This document shows, one piece after another, positions 44,630-54,614 of a stretch of DNA of 64,000 nt (positions within the stretch are counted from its first letter, which is position 1; every line of letters begins with the position of its first letter). The notes beneath the pieces were generated by a model. The model was not told the origin of the DNA. It saw only the letters and a list, made by a program, of their open reading frames with translations, and did no database searches. The DNA is from Acidobacteriota bacterium. GTDB lineage: Bacteria > Acidobacteriota > Terriglobia > Acidiferrales > UBA7541. A program made the translations under genes and the position numbers. The stretch is taken from the NCBI GenBank assembly GCA_021788095.1, contig JAJYLB010000013.1, forward strand, positions 26,401-90,400. Reading direction: 5' to 3'.

Positions 44630-46978
44630 TCAGGAGCCAGGGTGGTATTCCCGCCCGATATGCCCCTTGAGGTCGGCCCGGTAAAAATAGACGGCGCGCA
44701 GATTTCCGCTGGCGTAGCGCGCCGCCTGATCTTCGAAATGCGGGGAAGCCGGGTTGCCGCTCTCGCCTCCCGTCGATACCGCCCACGCCCGAACGCGGGG
44801 CCCGAAATCGACCACGCAGACGAAGCTATTCCCGAACGTCCCATACCAGCGCTTGGTGTTCGGGTAGGGTCGAGACCCGAAAGCCGCCAGCGAACCCCAA
44901 ACCGACGAGGTGAACGGCACGGGAATGCTGGGCTTCGAGTCGTCGAAATGCGGGTGGTTGATGCTGTCGTCGAGACGCTGGAAGCGATTGATTTTCCCCC
45001 ACGGCGTCTTCCAAGTGGCGAAGCCGGCCGCCAGCTGATCCGAAGCCGCGGCGAGCGAGCCGAGGAGTTGGGTGGGCGCCCGGCCGCTTTCGACGTAATC
45101 CTCGGGTGAAATCCCCGCTGCGCGCGCGGCCTGCGAAACGCGCTCGAAGACGTCCGAGCCCCAGAAAACCGCCAGCGAAGTCGCTACCGAATCGGCGCCC
45201 CAGCGGTAATTCCAGCCGCGAAGCACGGCCATCTGCGGCCCGAGTTTGGTCTTGAGCGGATCGGAGCCGGCGAGGGCGTCGTAGGCCTTGACCAGCACGG
45301 GAATCATCCTGGCGAAGGCGGGCAGGTAGCTATCGAATCCCGCGGCCGTGAGCGAGGCCGCCGTCCAGTTCCGGTGGTTCTCGAACAACCGCAGGGCGTG
45401 GTAGCCGCGCGGGGATTCCTCCGCGCCGCGATCCACGTACCGGGGAAAGTCGCGGCGCTTGGGGCTGTCGGGACCCGCGGCGGACCATGGCCAGTTATTC
45501 GAGTTGTAGAGCCAGCCGTCGGCCGGATCGAGGAGATGCGGCGTCTCGGCCAGGGTCAGCAGACCGTGGTACGCCGTCGCGGGATTGCTGCCATCCACCG
45601 GCTCCGTCCAGTTGAAGGCGTCGCTCCGGCGCGGGATCCAGTCGGCGTGCCAATAGGCGATGTGGCCTTCGGCGTCGGCGAAGATGGTGTTATTTGAGGA
45701 ATTGGTGTGCAGGCGCATGGTTTGGAGGAACGCGTTGTAATCCTTCGCTTTCATCCGCAGCACGTCCTGGGTCAGGGCCCGCACCGGCCTGTGCATCAGG
45801 TTGATGCTCACCCACTTCTTCCCCAGGCGGCCGACGATCGGCCCGTGTTGGGTGTAGTAGGCGGTGAACGTCTGATGGGCCATGCCGGCCGGAGTCTTGT
45901 ACGCGATCGCGATCGAGCGCTGGCGCACCGGCAATTCGCGCTTGCCGTAAAGGTAGAAGTAGCGGCCGTTCTTCCGCGTGACGGTCTCGAGAAACTGCTC
46001 GACGTTTTCCACCCCGCTCGACGTGTGCATCCACCCCGCCGAACGATTGAATCCTTGGTACACGAAGAACTGGCCCCAGGTGACAGCGCCGTAGGCATCG
46101 AGCCCTGCCTCGCTGGCCATCTGCAATTCGGAGCGGAAATAGAAAGAGACGTGGGGATTGATGTAAAGCAGGGCGTGGTGGTCGAGGCTGTCGGAGGGCG
46201 CGATGGCGATGCCGTTCGAGCCGCCGGGCTCGCGCGGCGGACTTGCCAAGCTGTGCCGAAGCTTCGGGATCGCAGCGGCGAGCGCGGGCGGACCATCTTG
46301 CGGGCCGCGCCGTGCCGGCAGGGCTTCGTGACCGTAAAAGGCGGCCAGCCGAGCCGCACTCACCTGGTAGACATCGCCGCCAATGCTGCCTTCGGTGAAC
46401 GCCAGGGCCATCCACGGCTCGTAATGGGTAATGACCAGCGGCTTGACCTGCGGATGTTTGTACAGATAAAAATTCAAGCCATCGGCGAAAGCGTTCATCC
46501 ATGGTTTGAGCCAAGCGGGGCTGCGGGCGTATTCGGCTTTGAGTCGCTTGGGACCGACGTACAGCCTGATGCGCAGGTCCTGATAGATCGCGGATTTGCC
46601 TTCGGCCTCGGCCAGCAGGCCGAGAGAGTCGATATAGTTCATCTCGACGCGGTGGTAATCGTCCTCCGCCTGCGCGTACTCCATGCCGAAGACGGCATCG
46701 GCGTCCGTCTTGCCGTAAACATGGGCGATGCCCCAGTTGTCGCGGTAAATGGTGACGTCGCGCGCCTCGCGTTCCCACCGGGCGATTTCGCCAGCGGAGG
46801 GCCGCCCCGGAGTGGTGCCCCGGACGCTGTCCCGAACCTTCGGGATGCGCTTGGGATTCTTTCGTAGAGGCGATCCGTTGCCGTTCGCCCTCGCCCGGCC
46901 GGCCGGGTAAATCGTGGTCCCAAAAAGAAGAAAACCGAAGGTGAAAAACAGGGAACAGAGCAAAACTGATTTCCTCAT
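44630..46978 (-). CDS. Penicillin-acylase-family Ntn hydrolase (acylase)
   Basis: The 782-residue exported precursor has a signal peptide (about 1-25), an alpha-chain part with YRDNWGIAHVYGKTDADAVF and GMEYAQAEDDYHR, and the autocleavage point EPGG|SNGIAIAPS, where Ser254 becomes the N-terminal nucleophile of the beta chain. Further family segments are YTQHGPIVGRLGKKWVS and NNTIFADAEGHIAYWHADWI. Relatives include acyl-homoserine-lactone and aculeacin acylases; the substrate here is not known. It stands alone and converges on ridA. Confidence 0.9.
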   Translation of the reverse strand: MRKSVLLCSLFFTFGFLLFGTTIYPAGRARANGNGSPLRKNPKRIPKVRDSVRGTTPGRPSAGEIARWEREARDVTIYRDNWGIAHVYGKTDADAVFGMEYAQAEDDYHRVEMNYIDSLGLLAEAEGKSAIYQDLRIRLYVGPKRLKAEYARSPAWLKPWMNAFADGLNFYLYKHPQVKPLVITHYEPWMALAFTEGSIGGDVYQVSAARLAAFYGHEALPARRGPQDGPPALAAAIPKLRHSLASPPREPGGSNGIAIAPSDSLDHHALLYINPHVSFYFRSELQMASEAGLDAYGAVTWGQFFVYQGFNRSAGWMHTSSGVENVEQFLETVTRKNGRYFYLYGKRELPVRQRSIAIAYKTPAGMAHQTFTAYYTQHGPIVGRLGKKWVSINLMHRPVRALTQDVLRMKAKDYNAFLQTMRLHTNSSNNTIFADAEGHIAYWHADWIPRRSDAFNWTEPVDGSNPATAYHGLLTLAETPHLLDPADGWLYNSNNWPWSAAGPDSPKRRDFPRYVDRGAEESPRGYHALRLFENHRNWTAASLTAAGFDSYLPAFARMIPVLVKAYDALAGSDPLKTKLGPQMAVLRGWNYRWGADSVATSLAVFWGSDVFERVSQAARAAGISPEDYVESGRAPTQLLGSLAAASDQLAAGFATWKTPWGKINRFQRLDDSINHPHFDDSKPSIPVPFTSSVWGSLAAFGSRPYPNTKRWYGTFGNSFVCVVDFGPRVRAWAVSTGGESGNPASPHFEDQAARYASGNLRAVYFYRADLKGHIGREYHPGS

Positions 46979-47229
46979 CGGTTAGGCCTCGCGAAAAGCG
47001 GGGATGACGCCCAGGCGCTCCCCCGCGGACTCGTTTGTTCTCACCTGGCGATCGTTCCTGGTGCGGGCGTCCCGCCCGCGGCCCTGCGCGCTTCTGCGCC
47101 CGCGCGTATTATAGTGCCGCCTGGCCAGGTGAATGTTTGCCAAGATAACAACCGCCGACGAATTTATGCCGCAGCACGGCCGCCTACCAGACAACTCCCT
47201 GGGAGGCGCACTTGAGGGAGGGACAGCCC

Positions 47230-47772
47230 ATGAAGCGAGTCATTAAAGGCGTGACCCTGGAATGCACGACGGGCGACATTTCCAAGCAGCCGGACATGGA
47301 TGCCATCGTGAACGCCGCCAATGCCCAGCTTCGCATCGGCGGTGGCGTGGCCGGAGCGATTCACCGCGCCGCAGGACCGGGCTTGGAGGAGGAGTGCCGG
47401 CTTTGGGCTCCGATACGACCGGGAGAGGCGGTGATCACAGGCGCCCACCGCCTTCCCAATCGCTACGTGATCCACTGCTTGGGCCCGGTTTACGGGGCGG
47501 ACGAGCCGGCGAGTGAGTTGCTGGCTTCCTGCTACCTCAATTCGTTGCGGCGGGCGGAAGAAAAAGGCGTCAGGTCCGTCGCATTCCCCGCCATCTCGAC
47601 TGGCGCGTTTGGCTACCCGATCGAGCCCGCGGCGCGCATCGCCTTCACAACGATCTTCCAGGAACTGCCCTGGCTTTCCTCCGTAAAGCACATTCGATTC
47701 GTGCTCTTCTCCGAAGCTGACCACCGGCTCCATTCGAAGTTGCTCGAGAAGATGTCGCCACCCTCCGAGTGA
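47230..47772 (+). CDS. Macrodomain protein (ADP-ribosyl hydrolase, MacroD type)
   Basis: The 180-residue protein binds ADP-ribose and probably removes it from proteins or from O-acetyl-ADP-ribose. The loops are DAIVNAANAQLRIGGGVAGA, IHRAAGPGLEEECR and AFPAISTGAFGYPIEPAA, matching active MacroD/YmdB-type enzymes. The ATG at 47230 has a GGAGGGA ribosome site; a TTG 18 bases earlier is less likely. A possible -10 (TATTATA) is near 47106. It precedes the membrane hydrolase gene by 168 bases that hold no gene. Confidence 0.9.
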   Translation: MKRVIKGVTLECTTGDISKQPDMDAIVNAANAQLRIGGGVAGAIHRAAGPGLEEECRLWAPIRPGEAVITGAHRLPNRYVIHCLGPVYGADEPASELLASCYLNSLRRAEEKGVRSVAFPAISTGAFGYPIEPAARIAFTTIFQELPWLSSVKHIRFVLFSEADHRLHSKLLEKMSPPSE

Positions 47773-47940
47773 GCCTCGGACCCAGGCACGCCGCCCCGCC
47801 GAGCCACCGTGTGAAAGGCGCGGCCCAAACCCGACAGACTGTTGCGGTCGCCGCCGGTCGGAAGTATGCTGCGGGACATCATCCGAGCCCAAAATGGAAA
47901 TTCCTGCTGAAAGATGTAGGGAATAGCGAGGAGAAACCCG

Positions 47941-49599
47941 ATGGCAGTTGGTGACGGTTATCCCGTGGGTGTCGGAAGCGCCGTGGTGGCGCCAATCCTC
48001 GACCGGGAATACATTCCGAAGCCGGAGCCGCCGCGCCCCGAAGACGCCCGCCTTCCGCGCAAACTGGCCATTATCGTAAACCACGGCATGGGGCAGCAGG
48101 TTCCCTTCGAAACGCTCGAGTTGGTGGCCCAGGCGCTCTGGAAAAAAGAGCTGGAAGCGGGTCATCGCGCTGAAGCGGTGGTTACCCGAATGGTGCGCCT
48201 CGGTACCGGGGGCAAGCCGGAGGAACTGGAATTGGCGCGCGCGGAAGTGCGCCTCACCCAAGCGGACGGGACGCCGGTCGAAGCCCATCTCTACGAGGCC
48301 TATTGGGCCCCGTTGACCGCAGGCAAAGTGAACTTGCGGCAGGTGATCGGCTTCTTGCTCGACGCCGGCTGGAATGGAATCCGCGTCTCGATGGGCGGTT
48401 CGTTTCGCCGTTGGATGTTCGACACCTGGCAGGACATCAAGATTCGGCGCCCGCAGCTCGTTTTCAGTTTCTTGGCCGCCATCCTGACGGTGCTTTCGCT
48501 GGTCGTCGTCAACGCGATGATCGCCGCGGCGGCGGCCTCCCACACTCTGGGCGGCAGCAGTAGCTGGCCTCCGGCAAAGCAGCTCGGCGTGTTGACACTC
48601 GATCTGTTTCTTGTGGATTTGTGCGCCTTGAGCATTTTCGTGGGGACCATCCTCCTGCCCCGGTTGGCGCGCAAACTGCGCCGGCTGCGAAAGCCGTTGC
48701 ACTACGTAGCTTGGGCATTCGTCCTCGTCGGAATCGCGGGAATCCTCGTGATGGGAGTGGTCGTCTCCCTGCACCTCCTGTTCAAATCTACAGGAATCGT
48801 TCCCGGTCCATTCCTCAACCGTTGGTCGGTGCTCATCCTGTGGACCCTCGCCGTCGTTGGCAGCGCGCTCGCGCGGAACATCATCGTCGAGTACGCGGGC
48901 GACGTGACGGCGTACATCGCCTTCCACACGGTCAGCGTGTTTTTGGAAGTGCGCAAAGCCATCTTCGAACTCGCGACCAACGTCGCCCGCGCCGTCTATC
49001 GCGCCAGGACGGATGACGGAAGGGATTTCCTGTATCAGGACGTCATCGTCGTCGGCCATTCCCTGGGCTCGGTGATCGCCTACGACGTCTTGAATGGCCT
49101 CTTCATCGAGGAGGGGTTCTCCAGCCAGCCGCTCGATGTGGCCGGCCGCACGGCCCTTTTTCTCACGTTCGGCTCCCCGCTGGACAAGACCGCTTTCGTC
49201 TTCCGCACTCAGCAGGACGCGAACTCCCGGCTTCGCGAAGCCGAAGCGACCACCGTTCAGCCCATGATCCAGGCGGGATACCATTTCCGTCCGCGGCACT
49301 GGAAAAACATTTGGTCCCACTCGGACTGGATCAGCGGCTCGTTGGAGTATTACGACGACTGGGTGGGAATGACCGGCGGCGACAGGCGCGTGAAAAACTA
49401 TCGCGACCCGGAAGCCACGGCGCCTCTCGTCGCTCACACTCAGTATTGGCAAAACGATCTCTTCGCGAACCTGCTGTACGCGGCCGCCACGGAACGGCCC
49501 CAACCGCAACCGAAGGAATTGACGCCCTGGCAAAAGCGCCGCGCCTGGCTCTTCGCGCAGCCGGTCGATCCGCTCAAGTCCGCATACCGGCCGCGATGA
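47941..49599 (+). CDS. Membrane-bound alpha/beta hydrolase of unknown substrate
   Basis: The 552-residue protein begins with a hydrolase strand and oxyanion motif (KLAIIVNHGMGQQ, about 41-53), contains about four membrane helices between residues 175 and 325, then returns to a hydrolase core with the nucleophile elbow VVGHSLGSVIAYDVLNGLF (Ser374) and a His-containing end (LVAHTQYWQN). Membrane helices inserted between the first strand and the nucleophile are unusual for lipases. It could be a lipase, esterase or thioesterase; no specific family recognised. Two short spacers separate it from the macrodomain and oxidoreductase genes. Confidence 0.7.
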   Translation: MAVGDGYPVGVGSAVVAPILDREYIPKPEPPRPEDARLPRKLAIIVNHGMGQQVPFETLELVAQALWKKELEAGHRAEAVVTRMVRLGTGGKPEELELARAEVRLTQADGTPVEAHLYEAYWAPLTAGKVNLRQVIGFLLDAGWNGIRVSMGGSFRRWMFDTWQDIKIRRPQLVFSFLAAILTVLSLVVVNAMIAAAAASHTLGGSSSWPPAKQLGVLTLDLFLVDLCALSIFVGTILLPRLARKLRRLRKPLHYVAWAFVLVGIAGILVMGVVVSLHLLFKSTGIVPGPFLNRWSVLILWTLAVVGSALARNIIVEYAGDVTAYIAFHTVSVFLEVRKAIFELATNVARAVYRARTDDGRDFLYQDVIVVGHSLGSVIAYDVLNGLFIEEGFSSQPLDVAGRTALFLTFGSPLDKTAFVFRTQQDANSRLREAEATTVQPMIQAGYHFRPRHWKNIWSHSDWISGSLEYYDDWVGMTGGDRRVKNYRDPEATAPLVAHTQYWQNDLFANLLYAAATERPQPQPKELTPWQKRRAWLFAQPVDPLKSAYRPR

Positions 49600-49819
49600 C
49601 GCCGCTGCCGCTCCCGCCGCGCCTCTCGTGGCAGGCACCCATGGACCTCGATCCCGAATCGATTCCGTGCAGCCGTCGATGTGCACGAAAACGCGCCACG
49701 GCGGGCAATCACACAGCCTTGCCTTAGCGAGGGCGCGGCTCGGAAGCGCACGTAGTAGAATGAGGCAACGCTCGGCGCCGCCGCCCTCGTAGAGACGACG
49801 CACTCAAGGAGGCGGGTCA

Positions 49820-51132
49820 ATGAAAAAAGTGGCGTGGCTCGGCTTCCCGCTGGCATTTTGGCTGATGGGGAGCGTGGTTGTGTTTTCGGGATCGTCGGAA
49901 GCCCCGGCGGCTTTCGACGGGCAAACGAACGGGCTTGTGGATCAAGCGACGCATCGGGCGGACCAGGAAAAATTCGACGAAGTGGAAGGAATCGGCGACG
50001 GCTCGGCCCGCTTTACAATGCCCAATCGTGCCGCGAGTGCCACCGGAACCCGGTCTCGGGAGGAGTGAGCCAGCTGACGGAACTTCGCGTAGGGCATCGA
50101 GGCCCCCATGGCATGTTTGAAGACCCATCCATTCCCATTGACGGCGGAAAGGCGGTCATCACCGGACGAACCCTTGTCAACGATCGCGCGATATGCCCGA
50201 ACGCCGAGTTTCCCAATATCTAGATTCAGGAAAGAGTGCCGGATACGGAGACGATTCGAACCACCCGCGTGGCGGTGAATCTCCTCGGCGACGGATACGT
50301 GGAAGCCGTACCCGACCAGGCGCTCCTCGATGTCGCCAAGCAACAGTGCCGTTCGACGCACAAGAAGATTTGCGGCCAAGCCTCCTACGTGCCCATCCTG
50401 GAAGCGCCCGGCAAGACAGGCATCGGACGCTTTGGCTGGAAGGACCAACACGCGAGCCTCCTCTCTTTCGCGGCCGATGCTTACGTGAACGAAATGGGGA
50501 TCACCAATCGACTGTTACCCGACGAGATTACGGCTCTGTGCAATACCGCCTCGGAGCCGAACGACAAGCCCGGGCCGGATGGTCTGGCCGACTTGGACCA
50601 TTTCGCGCGGTTTATTCGCGCCAGCGAGGCGCCGCCGCGCGATGCGGCGCTGGCGGCGACGGCGGAGGCCGAGGAAGGCTCCCAACTGTTCGACAAGATT
50701 GGATGCAACATCTGCCACGTCCCCACGCTCGTGACAGCGCCGACGGGAACCGCGATCGAAGGGGGTACATTCATCGTGCCGGCCGCGCTCGGGGACAAGA
50801 CGATCCACCCATACAGCGACTTCTTGCTCCACGACGTCGGCACGGGCGACGGCATCGTCCCGGCAATGCAGGAGCATTACGGCGCCGCCGCAATGAAGCG
50901 ACCTTGGGCGAATTTTACCTATGCCAGCCTTCAGGAAGCGGCCGACAAAATTCGGACTGCCCCGCTTTGGGGGCTGCGAACTCACTCGCGGCTGATGCAC
51001 GACGGCGAATCGCTCACCCCGACGGACGCGATTCTTCGTCACGCTGGAGAGGCGAGGAAGGTCATCGAGAAGTTCAGGCGGCTAAAACCCAAAGAAAAGG
51101 AAGCCCTCCTCGCGTTTCTGCGGTCCTTGTGA
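49820..51132 (+). pseudogene. Decayed di-haem oxidoreductase (DUF1111/DHOR family)
   Basis: The gene resembles di-haem thiol-oxidoreductase-like proteins of the periplasm. It begins with a signal peptide (MKKVAWLGFPLAFWLMGSVV). Near 50001 the frame shifts by one base: one extra base would restore LGPLYNAQSCRECHRNP with the first CxxCH (50029-50043). In that second frame a TAG stop (50221-50223) interrupts a region that otherwise continues as ERVPDTETIRTTRVAVNLLG. The second haem site GCNICHVPTL (50704-50718) and TAPLWGLRTHSRLMHDG are intact. Two independent lesions argue for a pseudogene. The ribosome site AGGAGG before the ATG is preserved. An assembly error cannot be excluded. Confidence 0.75.
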
Positions 51133-51139
51133 TCGAGAA

Positions 51140-51289
51140 GCTCAAAGTGTTCTTGCCAAAGCCACAGGGGTCTCCCGCCATACCGCCTCTCGCTGGGAAA
51201 TCGCTTCTTGCCATCCAACAGTCGAAGAGTTCGCGAAAGTCGCAGGCTTCTTTGGGGTCGCGATTGAAAGGCTGGTGGGCCTGGACTGA
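51140..51289 (+). pseudogene. Remnant of an XRE-type helix-turn-helix regulator
   Basis: One frame from about 51140 to a TGA at 51287-51289 translates to VLAKATGVSRHTASRWEIAS, then HPTVEEFAKVAGFFGVAIER and LVGLD. This is the helix-turn-helix part of an XRE-family regulator without an N-terminus or start codon. It directly follows the oxidoreductase pseudogene. Its last codons lie in the 22-bp copy of the tRNA-Ile 3' end, so it probably belongs to a lost integrated element. Confidence 0.5.
51268..51289. repeat. Direct repeat, copy 1 (duplicate of the tRNA-Ile 3' end)
   Basis: These 22 bases are identical to 51596-51617, where the second copy forms the 3' end of tRNA-Ile. After 25 unrelated bases, GAACAGTCGACCT (from 51317) also matches the T-arm of that tRNA. 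This looks like a relic attachment site. Confidence 0.6.
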
Positions 51290-51340
51290 TGAGTTTACCC
51301 CGAGCCTGCCGAGGGGAACAGTCGACCTTCCCGATGCACT

Positions 51341-51589
51341 TCATCGGGACGCTCTCACCAACCGCTCGAGCCACGCATGGCTCTTCATCTTCATCTGCCG
51401 CTCCCGACGGCTCGCCTCCGCCCGCGTCGCGTACTCTTCCGAGTGAACCAGCACCCACGGACCGCGATTCTTGATCGACCAAGTCCGATTGTTGTTATGT
51501 TCGAAGGCCCGCTTCGGCAAGTCTTCCGTATGGCCCACGTAAAATCTGCCTGTGGTTTGGCTTTGGAGGACGTAGGCGTGAAACGGCAT
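51341..51589 (-). CDS. Small GIY-YIG nuclease-family protein (UPF0213 type)
   Basis: The 82-residue protein consists only of a GIY-YIG domain: YVLQSQTTGRFYVGHTEDLP at the start (the YVL...FYVG pair replaces GIY-YIG), the Arg in LPKRAFEHNNN, and AEASRRERQMKMKSHAWLER at the end. Cutting of DNA is the family's fold-based activity; the role of these single-domain forms is unknown. It begins 11 bases after the tRNA-Ile 3' end and is bracketed by the 22-bp duplicated tRNA end, suggesting it arrived as a small cassette. Confidence 0.85.
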   Translation of the reverse strand: MPFHAYVLQSQTTGRFYVGHTEDLPKRAFEHNNNRTWSIKNRGPWVLVHSEEYATRAEASRRERQMKMKSHAWLERLVRASR

Positions 51590-51600
51590 CGGGCGAAGGC

Positions 51601-51677
<77 letters not shown>

Positions 51678-51757
51678 GGAACCTTGCCGCCATCATAGCG
51701 AGGCGGCTCGCCCGCGGTCAACGGCCATCGTGGAGGAACCGCCGCTCGCCGCACACG

Positions 51758-51819
51758 AAAAAGGCCCGCTCACCTCCGAATCCCATACCTAAGGTTCGAG
51801 ATTCGGGAGCGAGCGGGCC
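51758..51819 (-). terminator. Terminator-like hairpin between 16S and tRNA-Ile
   Basis: On the minus strand GGCCCGCTC and GAGCGGGCC (51811-51819 and 51763-51771) form a 9-bp stem, extended by a second inner stem GAATC-GATTC type pairing, and are followed by TTTTT (51762-51758). It lies downstream of 16S and upstream of tRNA-Ile. The rest of the 304-base spacer holds the 16S trailer strand and nothing else recognisable. Confidence 0.65.
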
Positions 51820-51981
51820 AAAAAACGGAAGCCGCAGGAGCACTCGAAGGGATCTTGCCAGGCGGCCGGCGTCTCGCCCCGAGGGGGCGTGGACGGATAA
51901 AACCTATCAGAACCCGTAGGGATGAACCGAACGGCAGCATCGTTCTGCCTACCGAAAGGCAGAGGAGCTGCGATCCATTAG

Positions 51982-53530
<1,549 letters not shown>

Positions 53531-53763
53531 CCTGGTTCCTCGGTTTCCTCACCGAGACCCGGCAGGGCCACGGCTGGGATCGAGGAATACTGTCGGTCGC
53601 TCGGTTCATTGAACCGAACGGGTTCTGATACGTTTCATCCGTCTCGCTACCCGGCCCGAACTGCTACTTCTGGGCCTTAGGGACACGGGACGGTCCGTAT
53701 GGCAAAATCGGTTGTCAAAGAACTGGCCCCCTGGCCAGCAGGAGGACGTACAGGCAATTACTC

Positions 53764-53792
53764 ATACTAGGCTACGGCCACCGTTGTGTCAA
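53764..53792 (-). promoter_or_regulatory. rRNA promoter (consensus sigma-70)
   Basis: On the minus strand TTGACA (53792-53787) and TAGTAT (53769-53764) are separated by 17 bases, about 235 bases before the mature 16S 5' end. An 18-base palindrome AGGGGTTTTGAAACCCCT (53804-53821) lies just upstream. Confidence 0.8.
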
Positions 53793-53821
53793 GGCGCCCC
53801 GAGGGGTTTCAAAACCCCTGT

Positions 53822-54107
53822 TCCTATGCGGCTTTTCCTTCGCGCGCGCTTAGCCGGAACGCCAGGCAGGCGCGCGCTGCCGATCGCGAATGGATTTCAC
53901 CACGCGTCCCGGCAGCGCAAGCTGGGCGAGACTCGCCAGCCCTCGCAAGAAAAGGCGCGCTCGCCAAGGATAGAAAGATCCTCGATAGATTCGCAGAGAG
54001 GCCGACCGCGAAGTCATAATCGGAATGCAAATCGCGATCGTCATCGGCGGCCGGTTTGTGCCGCCCTCTGGCATCTCTCGTTTCCCTCGCGCCGCGAGCC
54101 CGGCCGC
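53822..54107. other. Spacer between the 16S promoter and the peroxiredoxin gene
   Basis: No convincing gene. A 74-codon minus-strand reading frame (53850-54074) has no ribosome site and resembles nothing I know. Confidence 0.3.
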
Positions 54108-54584
54108 TCAACGCGGGAGGCTATCGAGCACTTCCAGGACTTGGGCGGCGTGACCTTTCGACGGCGCCGATTCCCAGATGTGCCGGACGCGCCCCTCCGG
54201 CCCGATCAATACCGTCGAGCGGACGATGCCCAGCGCCGACTTGCCCATGAAGCGTTTGAGCCGGCGCGCGCCGTACGCTTCGATGGCGTGGAATTCGGTA
54301 TCGCTCAGAAGCGTGAAATTCAGCGCGTATTTCGCGCGGAACCGGGCGAGCAGCTCGGTCTTGTCGCCGCTGCACCCGGCAATCGCCGCCTGGCGCTTAT
54401 CGAATTGCGGTTTCGCGTCCCGGAACTCGGTCGCTTCCTGGGTTCAGCCCGGGGTCATGGCCTTGGGGAAAAAGAAGAGCGCGAGCCAGCGGCCCCGGAA
54501 ATCGGCCAGCGTGACTTCACGCCCATCGTCCGTTTGGAGCCGGAAATTCGGCGCGGGATCTCCCGCTTGCAGCTTCGCCGCCAT
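54108..54584 (-). CDS. bcp: Bcp-type peroxiredoxin, probable selenoprotein (in-frame UGA = Sec47)
   Basis: Reading through one TGA (54446-54444) gives a 158-residue protein of normal Bcp/PrxQ length, from MAAKLQAGDPAPNFRLQTDD to GHAAQVLEVLDSLPR. The active-site segment is FFPKAMTPG-U-TQEATEFRD, so the TGA replaces precisely the peroxidatic Cys codon of TPGCT. Downstream motifs FTLLSDTEFHAIEAYG and RSTVLIGPEGRVRHIWES are intact. The resolving Cys five residues on in E. coli Bcp is absent (Thr52); the only Cys is Cys71. Peroxiredoxins with Sec at this site are known in other bacteria. The gene starts 30 bases after gatB and is probably co-transcribed. Reading it as a pseudogene is the alternative. 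Confidence 0.88.
54415..54434 (-). promoter_or_regulatory. Candidate bacterial SECIS hairpin in the peroxiredoxin gene
   Basis: After the TGA come 9 bases, then GCG-A-CCG-AGTTC-CGG-GA-CGC: two 3-bp stems separated by a small internal loop, with a 5-base apical loop AGUUC. Sixteen bases separate the UGA from the apical loop, and G is the second loop base, followed by U. This fits the bacterial SECIS pattern I recall (G among the first two loop bases, loop 16 or more bases after UGA). Confidence 0.6.
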
Positions 54585-54614
54585 CGCTCTTGACCCCCCG
54601 GACCTCGCCCGGCC

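Noticed and set aside
47164..49803. 879-codon open frame opposite the macrodomain and hydrolase genes
   Set aside because: Antisense to genes with clear motifs; no recognisable domain or ribosome site.
50221..50223. TAG in the di-haem oxidoreductase read as pyrrolysine
   Set aside because: The same gene also has a one-base frameshift, and no pyrrolysine genes are seen; decay is simpler.
53804..53821. Palindrome AGGGGTTTTGAAACCCCT as a terminator
   Set aside because: Almost no loop and no T-run; kept only as a note beside the rRNA promoter.
53850..54074. 74-codon minus-strand frame between 16S and the peroxiredoxin
   Set aside because: No ribosome site and no recognisable features; basic composition can arise by chance.
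54108..54584. Treating the peroxiredoxin as a nonsense-mutated pseudogene
   Set aside because: The only stop is UGA, it sits at the one residue where Sec is functionally expected, no other lesion is seen, a SECIS-like hairpin follows, and SelA is encoded nearby.
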